From: Deminuibacter soli
GTDB taxonomy: Bacteria > Bacteroidota > Bacteroidia > Chitinophagales > Chitinophagaceae
Direction of reading: 5' to 3'
Assembly: GCF_003412455.1 (NCBI RefSeq)
Contig: NZ_QTJU01000011.1
Location: 1 to 64,000 of the forward strand
DNA length: 64,000 nt
Shown: piece by piece, positions 26,483-36,755 of the stretch
How the letters are laid out: every line of letters begins with the position of its first letter
Position numbering within the stretch: position 1 is the first letter of the stretch
The notes under the pieces: generated by a model
What the model was told of the DNA's origin: nothing
Seen by the model: the letters and a program-made list of their open reading frames with translations, nothing else
Databases searched by the model: none
Translations under genes and position numbers: made by a program

Positions 26483-29400
26483 TTATCTTATTAAGTTGAC
26501 GTCACCTTTTTTGCTGATAGTGGTACCGTTGTTGAGTTTGATTTTCACAACATAGATGTACACACCAACAGGTTCTATCTGGCCATTGCCTCTGCCATCC
26601 CATCCCCGTGTATCAGATGAATGGTATACTTCGGAGCCAAACTGGGTGAAAATGTAGAGTTCAAAGCTGGCAATATTGTTACCGTATGGTTTGAAATAGT
26701 CGTTTTTACCATCGCTGTTCGGTGTAAATGAGTTTGGCATAAACACATCATCACCCAGCGGGTTGGCAGCTGTGCCTTTCAGCGGCGTTGCCCACACACC
26801 TGTTTCACAATCGGTATTGCCCAATGCACGCACGGTGAGGTAAACAGACTGGTTAGGCTGCAAACCGCTGATGGTATGGGTTAACCCGTTGGGCCCTGAG
26901 CTGGGCTGTGTGAAAGTGGCACCGCTGTCTGTTGATACCTGGTAGCCTGTTGCACCCGGTACTGCTGTCCACGCGAATATTACTGAAGTAGCCGTAGTAC
27001 CCGCAACGCTGATCACAGGCACTGGCAATGGTTTTCTTACCGTAACGGCAGCTTGTGCCACTGCACTGTTGCAACCGTTGCTGTTGTTGGCCACCACATA
27101 GAAAGAAGTATCTGAAGTAATAGCACCCGTAGTAAAGCTGCTGCCCGACGCAATAACAGTACCGCCGGCCGCAGATGCGTACCAGCTATACCCTGTGGCA
27201 CCCGGACTGCTGGCTGTTAACGTAACCGTTGAACCCGGACAAACAATGGGCGAACTGTTGCTCACTACCGGTGTTGCAAGCGCAGGAACAATATTTACAT
27301 TCACCGAAGCACGCGCCACGCTGGCACAACCATTCGGATTCACAGCTTCTACATAGTACACCGTATTGCCGGTTACAGCAGTAACAGCGTAGTTAGGCCC
27401 GGTGTACAAAGGTGTGCCACCCATGGCCACATTGTACCAGTTATACGTATAACCAGACTGCGGATTTTCCACCTGAACCAGTGCACCTGCATTTGCACAG
27501 GTATTCACATCAGCAGCTGCAACAGCAGGTACGGCAGGCGGCGGCGTAACAGTGATCTGTGCTTCTGTTCTTGCAGAACGGCAACCGCTGTTTACGCTGG
27601 CCTCAACATAGTAACTGGCAGCCGCTGTAATAGCACCTGTGGTAAAACTGCTGCCACTGGACAGCAGGTTGCCGCCTGCAGCCGCATCGTACCAGTTGTA
27701 GGTGATACCTGTTTGCGGGTTGCTGACATTTAACACAGTAGGAGCACCTGTGCACACACTGGTTCCACCTGCAGCAACCACCGGTTGTGCCGGCTGGCTC
27801 ACTACGGTTATGGTACCGCTGGTGCGCGATGCACTGGGGCAGGTACCATTGTATGCTTCAACAAAATAAGTAGCAGTTGCCGTTAAGCCCGGTATAGTTA
27901 ACGAAGAGCCTGTACCCACCAGGTTACCGCCGCTGGCAGCATCGTACCAGTTATAGGTTAACCCTGACTGGGCATTACTTACGCTAAGGGTACCGGCCTG
28001 TTGTACACAGGTAACAGATCCGCCATCTGCTACAACAGGTATATCCGGTCTTGGAGAAACAGTGATGGTAACCTGTGAGCGGGTATCGCTCTGGCAGGCG
28101 CCATTCACGGCTTCAGCATAATAAGTTGTGTTGGCAGTAAGTGCAGGTGTAGTTACCTGCGTACCTGAGAATACCAGGTTGCCGCCGGTTGCAGCATCGT
28201 ACCAGTTATAGGTATAACCTGCCTGCGGTGCGCTGATAGCAAGGGCCGCAGTTGCGTCACTGCACACACTGGTATTGTTGCCCGAAGCAATAACAGGCGC
28301 ACCTGGTTTAGTGGTCACCGTGATGGCCACCGCAGTGCGTGCACTGCCTGTGCATCCGGCAGCACTTACTGCTTCTGCATAGTAAGTCACATCGGCATTT
28401 AATACACCCGTGGTGATACTGGCACCGGTATACACCTGGTTGCCGCCAACCGGCGCATCATACCAGTTGTAAACAACGCCCGGCTGCGCATTGCTGATCT
28501 GCAGGCTGGCAGTAGTGCCGCTACATACAGTAAGCGTGCTGCCTGAAGCGATTACCGGTACAGCAGGGAGCGGGTTCACAGTAACGTCAACCGAAGTACG
28601 TGCAGATGCTGTACAGGTACCGTTTCCTGCTTCTGCATAATAGGTCACATTTGCAGTGAGCGGCAGGGTGGTGAATGAAGACCCTTCACCTACCACATTG
28701 CCGCCGCTGGCTGCATCGTACCAGGTATAAATAACGCCGGCCTGTACATTGGAGACTGTCAGCGCAGCTGTTTTACCCGAGCACACGCTTACAGGCGTAT
28801 TGACAATAACAGGCGCATCCGGCCTTGTATTCACTGTTACAGTAACCTGTGTGCGGGTAGCCGCAGCGCAGGCACCATTAACCGGTTCTACATAATAGGT
28901 TACACTGGTTGTTAACGGACCGGTTGTAATGCTGGTTCCGGAGAACAGCGGCGTACCGCCGGTTGCTACATCGTACCAGTTATAAGTAATGCCGGGCTGC
29001 GGCAGCAAAATACCCAGCGTAGCTGTGCTGTTTGCACACACCGTGGTATTACCGGTTACTATTGGCGGCAGCGGCACAGCATTTACTGTTACCGTAACAC
29101 TTGCGCGTGCACCGCTGATACAGCCGCTTTCGCCAACTGCTTCAACATAATAGGTGGTAGTTTGCATTAACGGACCAGTTGCAAAAGTGCTGCCTGTTGC
29201 AACCATATTACCGCCTGTAGCTGCATCGTACCAATTGTATACAACGCCATTGCCTGGGTTAGCCACGCTAAGTGTAGCGCTGCTGTTGGCGCAGATGGAC
29301 GTGGTGCTGCCCGTTGCAATTACCGGTATATTGGGTACCTGGTTTACTGTAACCGTTGCCACAGTGCGTGTACTGCTGATACATCCGCTGCCATTGGCAG

Positions 29401-32400
29401 CTTCTACATAATAAGTGGCACTGGCTGTTAATGCCGGTGTTGTAAAGTTTTCACCGGTGTACAACAATGTACCGCTGGTGGCGGCATCATACCATTTATA
29501 CACCGTGCCTGCTGCCGGGGTCTGTATGCTCAGTGTTACGGCTGAGCCTGCGCAGGTGCTTACATTGGCATTGGCCAATACAGGAGAAACAGGTAATGCA
29601 TTTACCGTAACGTTCACGGCAGTGCGGCTGCTGCTCACACAACCTGTAGCTGAAGACACGGCTTCAACATAATAGGTAGCATTAGCAGTTAACGGACCTG
29701 TTGTAACCTGTTCACCAACCAGCACAGCTGTTCCGCCGGTTGCAGTAGTATACCAGTTATAGATGGTGCCTGCGGCAGGGTTCTGCACAGCCAGCGAGGC
29801 CGCAGTACCTGAACATACTGCAACTGCATTGCTGATAACAGCAGGCGGCGGCAACAGCGGGTTTACATTTACAGTTACCATGGTGCGTGCACCGGCACTG
29901 CACTGACTTGCATTTATGGCTTCAACATAATAAGTAGTGGTATCCGTTAATACAGGAGTAACAAATGAAGACCCGGTGGCGATAATACTTCCGCCGTTTG
30001 CTACATTGTACCAGTTGTATGTAACCGCAGGATCGGGATTGCTGATGGCAAGTGTAACACTGCCCGAACAGATAACAGTATTGTTGTTAGCCACCACAGG
30101 TGTTACCGGCAGGGCGTTCACGGTTACATTTACCGCTGTGCGTGTGAGACTGAAACAACCCGTACCGTTTACGGCTTCTACATAATAAGTGGCGTTTGCA
30201 GTAAGCGCACCGGTAACAAACACACTCGTATCTGCAGCAACAGGTGTACCACCGGTTGCTGTGGTGTACCAATTATAGGTAACAGATGCGTCGGCATTAG
30301 CCACTTGCAGGGTAGCTGCCTGACCACTACATACAGCCACATTGGCTGTAACTACCGGTGGCGCAGTTGGTGCAGGATTAATGAGCACGGTTACAGGCAC
30401 CCTGTTCGGGTTGTAACAACCATTTACATTACGTACTGCCTGTGCGTAGTAAACAGTATTGGCAGTAAGTACGGGTGTTGTAAACACAGTACCATCTGTA
30501 TTGGCACCCGGCAATGCAGTACCACCCACAGGAGCAGCATACCATTCTACATGCGCACCTGCCGAAACAGTAGCATTTAAGGTAGCAGTTGTTCCGCTAC
30601 AGATGGTAACGCTTGGCACTGTCACTACAGGTTGCGCAACCTGGCGGCTTGCATAGTAAATATTCACAGAACCGGCTACAGTAGCAAGGCCTGTTAATTC
30701 TACCTGTACCCTGTCGAATATGCTGGCAGGTTTGTATTTCACCAGGAATTTATTTCCGGCCGGCACTACAGATACACGGATGATTGCATTGTCTGTAACA
30801 TTCAGCTGGTCATTATTATCTGTTGCACCGTTAAAAGTGTGCAGGTAAATATTAGAGAGCACGCCCAGTGACAGCAGGTTCTGCGGCACTTCAAGCAGAA
30901 TGGCAAGGGAATCACCTGTATTGCTTGGCGTTGGGAAGATGAGCGTTTGTTCATATCCACCGCCCAGTCCCGCAGTAACATTAATGGTAGAGAATGTGGT
31001 ACTGTCCGTATCCACAGCCCCGCCCGGATTGCTTACACCACACAGCAGGCACACGCCGATATTGGTAGAAGATTCAGAAGTGGCAACATCACAACTAAGG
31101 TTAACACCAGGGTTTACGGTTATGGTTACCGGGGTTCTGGCGCTCACACATCCGCCGGTATTGGATACCGCTTCCACATAGTAGGTAGTAGTAGCGCTGA
31201 TGCCACCTGCCGGACTATAAGTGCCGCCCGTAAACACAGGCACGCCGCCTGATGGCTGCAGGTACCAGTTGTACGACACATTGGGCGTAACAGAGGTAGC
31301 AGTCATAGACAGTGGATCGCCGGGATTGACGGCGGCACTTGACGGTGTTACTGCTACGGTTGGCGCAGCAGGGGCTGGTATTACGGTTATCGCAACGGCT
31401 GTTCTCGGACTTACACAATTGGTACCATTCACTGCTTCTACATAATAAGCAGTATCTGCAGTTACCACAGGTGATGTGAAATTGGCGCCTGTAGCCACAA
31501 GTACACCACCGGTAGCAGCACTGTACCAGTTATAGGTTACTCCGCTTTGCGGATTTTGTATGCTTAAAGTTGCTGCACTGTTGGCGCAGGCATTTGCGCT
31601 GTTACCATTCACCACTACCGGCGGTGGTAACTGGCTGTTTACAGTAACATGAACAGGTGTACGGCTGCTGCTTACGCAACCACCCGCATTGGAAGCCTGT
31701 ACATAGAAAGTAGTATCGTTATTTAAAGCACCGGTAGTAAACGATGCACCGGTAGCAACGGCTGTACCGCCTGTTGCTGTAGTGTACCAGGTATAGGTAA
31801 AGCTGTTGTCAGGATTCTGCACACCGGCAGTAGCTGTATTGCCCGCGCAGGTACTTAAAGTGCTGTTGGTTACTGCAGGCGCAGCCGGAGCAGCCCCCAC
31901 ACTTACCTGTACCGGTGTACGGTTTGCAGCTGCACAACCTGTAGCACTTACCGATTCAACATAATAGGTTGTTGTGCTGTCCAGTGCCGGTGTCTGGAAA
32001 TTGCTTCCCACAAACAATGGAGATCCGCCGCTTGCCTGTGTATACCATTTGAAAGTTGTGTTGGGGCTGCCGGTAACACTGAGCGCAACCGCCTGTCCCT
32101 GGCATACGGCAGGACTATTGACAGAAGGCACGGCTGCGGGTTTAATACGCTGCGCATAGTTTACCTGTACGGTGTTGATTAGCCCTGCAAGACCAGAATT
32201 AAGCCGCACCTGTACTTTATCAAAAGCCTGCTGCGGCACAAATTTGATGATGGCTGTATTTCCACCGAAGAGCAGGTTTACAGTAATCGCTGCACCACTG
32301 CCCACCGTAGTTAGATCGTTGTTGAATGTGGCGCCATTAAAGCTGCCCACTTGTAAACCACCCAATGCGCTTACATTGGCAATAGATGCAGGAGATGTAA

Positions 32401-35400
32401 TGCTGATGAGTACCGTATCACCCGCATCACCGGCAAACGGGAAGCCCAGCGTTTGCTGCACATAACTGCCGGCCAAACCGGCAACAATTGCCAGTGTAGA
32501 ACCGGTGGTAGTATCATTGTCTATCGCCAGTAACGGATTGAACACGCCGCAACCAACGCAAATCAACCCGGCACTAACCCCATTGGTTTGCGTAGTAGCC
32601 GCATCACATGGTACAGGATTACCATTGCTTCCTGCAACAGTTACCGGAACCACCAGCCGCGTTGCCAGTACACAATTACCCGGAGTTACCGCTTCGAGGT
32701 AGTAAGTGGTTGATACCGTTAATGCAGGCGTATTAAATGTAGGCCCTGTAAACACCGGCGTTCCGCCTGTAGCCTGTGCATACCAGTTAAACACGGTTCC
32801 GGTGGTAGAAGAAGTAGCCGTAAAGCTCGCACTCTGCCCTACGCCAATGGTGGCAGCAGTAGGGTTTACTGCAACATCGGCAGCAGGTGCATTTACATTA
32901 ACAGTAACCGCAGTGCGCGTTTGACTTGAACAACCACTGTTTACTGCCTCAACATAGTAAGTAGTAGTTGTGGCTGGTTTTGCGATAAGGGTGTCGCCGG
33001 TATATATTGGCTGACCACCGGTTGCAGCGCTGTACCATTTGAAGATAACACCGGCCGGTGCAGTGGGATACAACTTAACAGAATCACCCGGACAAATAGT
33101 TGCGCTGGTAACATTGGGTGTTGGTGCTGCCGGTATGGCGTTGGGCACAATATTTACCGGTGTACGGTTGGGATTTATACAACCATAACGTGATGCTTCA
33201 ATATATAAAGTAGTATTGGCAGTAACAGGCGGCGTTGTGTAACTATTGCCTGTAAATACCGGCGTACCGCCGCTTGCAACGGTGTACCAGTTAATGGTTG
33301 CATTGGTTGGAATAATGACATTCAGCGTTGCAGATGAGCCGTTACATACGTTTATTACATTCTGGCTGCTATAGGAAACTGCGGCATCATATACCCGCAG
33401 GTTACCGGCCACTGCCGCTACACCGTCAATACGTACCACTGCGCCATTGAATGCATGATTGGCTGCAACCGTTATTTTAAATTTGTTACCACCGCCCAGC
33501 AATTGCAGGCGAACGGTATTGGCATTTAAACGGATAGGATTACCATTGGGTGTATTATTGGTATAGGTCTCCAGTTCAAGTCCACCCAATACATTGGCAC
33601 CAATCAGCTGGCCGGGAATTTCCAGGTCGAGCTGTATGCTGTCGCCTGCATTAAAGCTGCCAGGAAATTTGAGAAGCTGCCCAACTGTTGAGGCAACACC
33701 CAGCGTTGAAGTAATAGTTGAATAAGTAGTTGTATCACCATCAACCGCGAGCACCGGGTTGCCTACCGCACACAAGGCACAGAGCACTCCGGTATAAACA
33801 GGACTTTGCTGATCATTTGCATAGATCAAACCATTACCAGAAGCGAGTTTCGGTGTACCAACATAAGCCTGTACACCATATATCCTCAGCTGACTTAATA
33901 CATTCAGTCCCTGCAGCGTAACAGCTACGCCGTCGAAAGATTTGGTAACCGGCAACGTAGCCCTGAACAGGTTGCTGCTGCCTGCATTCAGTAACTGCAG
34001 GTGCACCACACCGCTGTCGAGTATAATGAAATCGCCGTTGGCATTGTTACCGCTGTAGGTTTGCACACCAATACCTCCCAGCAGGTTGGCATTGATAAGC
34101 TGTCCCGGCACCTCGAGCACAAAGCTCATACTATCACCGGGATAAAAAGTATTGCCGAATTTAAACAGCTGGCCATAACCGCCCACACCTACCGAAGTGG
34201 TGATGGTAGAATAATTGGTAAGGTCGCTGCCGATGGCATTGTCTCCATCTGCCACATTACACAACAAACAAACACCAAGGCCGGTAACTGATTGCGAAGC
34301 AGCATATCCGCACACCACCTCATTTATTACATTGGCTGTAACCAGCGCACGTGCACTGCTGGTGCATCCGCTGTTATTGTTCACAGCTTCTACATAATAG
34401 CTGGTAGTAGCACTTAAGGCAGGGGTGGTAAAACTGTTGCCAGTTTGCAATACAGAACCACCGGTAGCTGTGCTGTACCATTTATAGGAAATACTGTCTG
34501 CCGGGTTGCTTACCGTAAAAGTGGCCGTTTGCCCCGGGTTGATGTTTACACTGGCATTGGTTAATACCGGTGTTACGGGCAGCGCATTCACCACCACATT
34601 CACCTGTGTGCGTGTGGTACTGGTGCAACCGGCCGCATTAATACCCTGGGCATAATAAGTGGTACCGGCAGCAAGCTGTGGCGTGGTAAAGCTGGTACCT
34701 GTACCAACAAGATTGCCGCCTGTAGCCGCATCGTACCAGTTATAGGTAACGGCAGTACCGGGCGTTTGAACGGTGAAGGTTGCAGTGCTGCCTGCACAGA
34801 TCTGAACGGTAGATTGCGCTACCGCAACAGTGCCTGGCAATGTACTTACATCCACGGTTACCGCTGCACGGGTTGGACTGGTGCAGGTACCATTGGAAGC
34901 TTCTACATAATAGGTAGTACCTGCTGTGAGTACCGGGGTTGTAAACGACACGCCTGTTTGAACAGGCGCGCCGCCTGCAGGCACAGTATACCAGTTGTAG
35001 GTTAAACTGTCAACAGGATTGCTAACCGTTAAAGTAGTGGTTTTGCCTGCACAAACCGTGCTCACAGCCGCCACTACCGGCACGGCAGGTATGGTTTTAA
35101 CGGCAATATAAACAGGCAGTGTATCAGAAGTATTGGTACAGCCTGTACGCGATGCGGAAGTATAATAAGTAGCAGATGCGCTGAGCGCAGGCGTGGTATA
35201 AGCGTTGCCTGTAGTGGCCAGGGTTTTATCCGGGTTGTACCAGTTCACCGTTTCACCGGCAGGAACCGTGGCATTCAACGCAACCGTACCGCCTGTGCAG
35301 ATAACCGGCGCTACACTGGCCGCAGCCAGTACCGGAACAGGAATAACGCGCTGCACTTCATGAATATTCAGGCTGTTCAAAGCCTGTACTACGCCGCCAA

Positions 35401-36370
35401 AACGCACCTGAACACGATCGAACACAGCCGTGGGTGCAAAGCTTAACGTGGCCTGGTTGGTAGCGCCGGCCAGTAACCGGAGCGACAGCAAGCCATTGCT
35501 GCTGTTAAACACGCCAACACTATCTGCTCCGTTATAGGCCACGATGCTCAGATCGCTGAGAAGATTGGCATCGAGCAGTGCTGCAGGTTGGGAAATACGT
35601 ACGCGTATTGAATCACCGGCCTGAGATATACCGGGGAAAATAAAGGTTTGCTGCGTATACTCCAAAGCGCCGACCAGCGGGGCCAGCGTGGAGTAAGTGT
35701 TTATATTACCATCAATGGCATTGGCCGGATTGGTTACGCCGCTTAAGGCCCCTGCAATACCCAGGGGGTCAACCACGCCATGCAGTTCATCTGCCACACC
35801 TGCACAATTTACCGGGCCGGCGGCAGCAGTATTGTAATAAGCATCAAATATTTTTACTGAACCGGACAGTGTAATCACCGAATTAATGGTAAACCGGATA
35901 CCATTTGAACCCGCCGGTGGTGTAAGAATAATTTCATACTGGTTGGTACCTTTCAGCAGCTGCAGGCCCAGCAGACCGCTGTTGAGCGGAATATCAGCGC
36001 CCTGTGCAGTATTGTTGCTGTAAAAACGCAGTACGGAATTACCCAGTAAAGCAAGCAGCGAACCATCCAGCTCTACCTTGAAGTGAACAGGTGTGCCTGC
36101 CGGTACATTGGAGGCGAACCGCAGCTGCTGGTAGGCACTGGACAAAAGAAGCGGCGGGGTAATGGTAGAGGCTGTTTGCGGGTTACCGTCTGCGGCCAGC
36201 GCGGCATTGGCGATATAGGCCGAATTACCGGTGGTTTGCGTGGTGGCATACACCCGCTGATATTGGGTTTGTGCCGCCAGGTTGTTCACTGCAAATGAAC
36301 AGCATGCAATGAAAACGCAGGCAATCAGTTTGCGAAAGTTTTTTGAGCGACCAGGGTAAATGTTCATCAT
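26483..36370 (-). CDS. Giant SprB-like surface adhesin with Ig-like repeats and T9SS type B sorting domain
   Basis: This is a 3295-residue secreted protein. A signal peptide ends near residue 35. Six related beta-rich modules of about 150 residues lie at about 35-185, 190-345, 687-837, 840-1002, 1252-1405 and 1758-1907. They share a D-x-D-x-T-T-x-S-T-like segment (DGDTTTYSTI, DNDTTTGSTL), and the last four have a CxxC just before it. Between and after them are 25 Ig-like repeats of about 80 residues with the core YNWYDAATGG, a TTPAL-like turn, TTYYVEAVN, and a terminal TVTVN; 14 of them run in tandem at about 1910-3040. A fibronectin-III-like domain (about 3110-3195) and a CHU_C/gliding-motility-type C-terminal domain (DDVFMPNSFTPNSDGKNDYF to the end) follow. 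The C-terminal signal directs it through T9SS to the surface. The start could also be the second ATG. Adhesion or gliding is inferred. Confidence 0.93.
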   Translation of the reverse strand: MMNIYPGRSKNFRKLIACVFIACCSFAVNNLAAQTQYQRVYATTQTTGNSAYIANAALAADGNPQTASTITPPLLLSSAYQQLRFASNVPAGTPVHFKVELDGSLLALLGNSVLRFYSNNTAQGADIPLNSGLLGLQLLKGTNQYEIILTPPAGSNGIRFTINSVITLSGSVKIFDAYYNTAAAGPVNCAGVADELHGVVDPLGIAGALSGVTNPANAIDGNINTYSTLAPLVGALEYTQQTFIFPGISQAGDSIRVRISQPAALLDANLLSDLSIVAYNGADSVGVFNSSNGLLSLRLLAGATNQATLSFAPTAVFDRVQVRFGGVVQALNSLNIHEVQRVIPVPVLAAASVAPVICTGGTVALNATVPAGETVNWYNPDKTLATTGNAYTTPALSASATYYTSASRTGCTNTSDTLPVYIAVKTIPAVPVVAAVSTVCAGKTTTLTVSNPVDSLTYNWYTVPAGGAPVQTGVSFTTPVLTAGTTYYVEASNGTCTSPTRAAVTVDVSTLPGTVAVAQSTVQICAGSTATFTVQTPGTAVTYNWYDAATGGNLVGTGTSFTTPQLAAGTTYYAQGINAAGCTSTTRTQVNVVVNALPVTPVLTNASVNINPGQTATFTVSNPADSISYKWYSTATGGSVLQTGNSFTTPALSATTSYYVEAVNNNSGCTSSARALVTANVINEVVCGYAASQSVTGLGVCLLCNVADGDNAIGSDLTNYSTITTSVGVGGYGQLFKFGNTFYPGDSMSFVLEVPGQLINANLLGGIGVQTYSGNNANGDFIILDSGVVHLQLLNAGSSNLFRATLPVTKSFDGVAVTLQGLNVLSQLRIYGVQAYVGTPKLASGNGLIYANDQQSPVYTGVLCALCAVGNPVLAVDGDTTTYSTITSTLGVASTVGQLLKFPGSFNAGDSIQLDLEIPGQLIGANVLGGLELETYTNNTPNGNPIRLNANTVRLQLLGGGNKFKITVAANHAFNGAVVRIDGVAAVAGNLRVYDAAVSYSSQNVINVCNGSSATLNVIIPTNATINWYTVASGGTPVFTGNSYTTPPVTANTTLYIEASRYGCINPNRTPVNIVPNAIPAAPTPNVTSATICPGDSVKLYPTAPAGVIFKWYSAATGGQPIYTGDTLIAKPATTTTYYVEAVNSGCSSQTRTAVTVNVNAPAADVAVNPTAATIGVGQSASFTATSSTTGTVFNWYAQATGGTPVFTGPTFNTPALTVSTTYYLEAVTPGNCVLATRLVVPVTVAGSNGNPVPCDAATTQTNGVSAGLICVGCGVFNPLLAIDNDTTTGSTLAIVAGLAGSYVQQTLGFPFAGDAGDTVLISITSPASIANVSALGGLQVGSFNGATFNNDLTTVGSGAAITVNLLFGGNTAIIKFVPQQAFDKVQVRLNSGLAGLINTVQVNYAQRIKPAAVPSVNSPAVCQGQAVALSVTGSPNTTFKWYTQASGGSPLFVGSNFQTPALDSTTTYYVESVSATGCAAANRTPVQVSVGAAPAAPAVTNSTLSTCAGNTATAGVQNPDNSFTYTWYTTATGGTAVATGASFTTGALNNDTTFYVQASNAGGCVSSSRTPVHVTVNSQLPPPVVVNGNSANACANSAATLSIQNPQSGVTYNWYSAATGGVLVATGANFTSPVVTADTAYYVEAVNGTNCVSPRTAVAITVIPAPAAPTVAVTPSSAAVNPGDPLSMTATSVTPNVSYNWYLQPSGGVPVFTGGTYSPAGGISATTTYYVEAVSNTGGCVSARTPVTITVNPGVNLSCDVATSESSTNIGVCLLCGVSNPGGAVDTDSTTFSTINVTAGLGGGYEQTLIFPTPSNTGDSLAILLEVPQNLLSLGVLSNIYLHTFNGATDNNDQLNVTDNAIIRVSVVPAGNKFLVKYKPASIFDRVQVELTGLATVAGSVNIYYASRQVAQPVVTVPSVTICSGTTATLNATVSAGAHVEWYAAPVGGTALPGANTDGTVFTTPVLTANTVYYAQAVRNVNGCYNPNRVPVTVLINPAPTAPPVVTANVAVCSGQAATLQVANADASVTYNWYTTATGGTPVAADTSVFVTGALTANATYYVEAVNGTGCFSLTRTAVNVTVNALPVTPVVANNNTVICSGSVTLAISNPDPAVTYNWYNVANGGSIIATGSSFVTPVLTDTTTYYVEAINASQCSAGARTMVTVNVNPLLPPPAVISNAVAVCSGTAASLAVQNPAAGTIYNWYTTATGGTAVLVGEQVTTGPLTANATYYVEAVSSATGCVSSSRTAVNVTVNALPVSPVLANANVSTCAGSAVTLSIQTPAAGTVYKWYDAATSGTLLYTGENFTTPALTASATYYVEAANGSGCISSTRTVATVTVNQVPNIPVIATGSTTSICANSSATLSVANPGNGVVYNWYDAATGGNMVATGSTFATGPLMQTTTYYVEAVGESGCISGARASVTVTVNAVPLPPIVTGNTTVCANSTATLGILLPQPGITYNWYDVATGGTPLFSGTSITTGPLTTSVTYYVEPVNGACAAATRTQVTVTVNTRPDAPVIVNTPVSVCSGKTAALTVSNVQAGVIYTWYDAASGGNVVGEGSSFTTLPLTANVTYYAEAGNGTCTASARTSVDVTVNPLPAVPVIASGSTLTVCSGTTASLQISNAQPGVVYNWYDAPVGGNQVYTGASITTGVLNADVTYYAEAVSAAGCTGSARTAVAITVTTKPGAPVIASGNNTSVCSDATAALAISAPQAGYTYNWYDAATGGNLVFSGTQVTTPALTANTTYYAEAVNGACQSDTRSQVTITVSPRPDIPVVADGGSVTCVQQAGTLSVSNAQSGLTYNWYDAASGGNLVGTGSSLTIPGLTATATYFVEAYNGTCPSASRTSGTITVVSQPAQPVVAAGGTSVCTGAPTVLNVSNPQTGITYNWYDAAAGGNLLSSGSSFTTGAITAAASYYVEASVNSGCRSARTEAQITVTPPPAVPAVAAADVNTCANAGALVQVENPQSGYTYNWYNVAMGGTPLYTGPNYAVTAVTGNTVYYVEAVNPNGCASVARASVNVNIVPALATPVVSNSSPIVCPGSTVTLTASSPGATGYSWYASAAGGTVIASGSSFTTGAITSDTSFYVVANNSNGCNSAVAQAAVTVRKPLPVPVISVAGTTATSVIFAWTAVPGATGYQVSTDSGATFTQPSSGPNGLTHTISGLQPNQSVYLTVRALGNTDCETGVWATPLKGTAANPLGDDVFMPNSFTPNSDGKNDYFKPYGNNIASFELYIFTQFGSEVYHSSDTRGWDGRGNGQIEPVGVYIYVVKIKLNNGTTISKKGDVNLIR

Positions 36371-36755
36371 AAGCAGTTTTTAACTGAACAAGCGTTATCC
36401 AGGCTATTTGAATAAGCAATTTTTTTAATACAAAAAGGCAAATAGATGGGAGTATTGGATGGTATGAGATAGGATGTTTGGATTAAGGGTTCATTAAGAA
36501 AAGCCAGAGGGTCATTGTTTTTTAAGCCTGCTTCCATCCTGCACGCTTGGCTTTTTATGAATTTTTAACAAATTTAACCTGATAAACAAATTATAAGTAT
36601 TCATTATATTCCTTCGATTTGGGCTATTCACTATGTAATCTGTTCGTGTTTTTGTTCATTTCATTCAGAACTGGGTTATTCGGTCGTTATTCAGTTCTTT
36701 CACTCTGAACAAGTGCTGTATTACCAATCATTTTTTCCTTAAAAACCCTAGGATT
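36371..36755. other. Divergent spacer between the adhesin and the STAND ATPase gene
   Basis: This AT-rich spacer of 385 bases contains the promoters of two divergent genes. No clear TTTG-N20-TAnnTTTG match and no strong hairpin are visible. No small gene was found in it. Confidence 0.4.

Noticed and set aside
26853-27074. Minus-strand alternative frame inside the adhesin end
   Set aside because: It overlaps the certain adhesin frame and has no independent start or domain.
29154-31445. Several plus-strand open frames of 60-100 codons opposite the adhesin repeats
   Set aside because: They repeat with the Ig-like units, have the same composition shift, and show no start signal or family pattern. 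They are shadows of the minus-strand gene.
36371-36755. Recombination or attachment site next to the STAND ATPase
   Set aside because: No direct repeat, integrase or tRNA is present. The spacer looks like an ordinary divergent promoter region.
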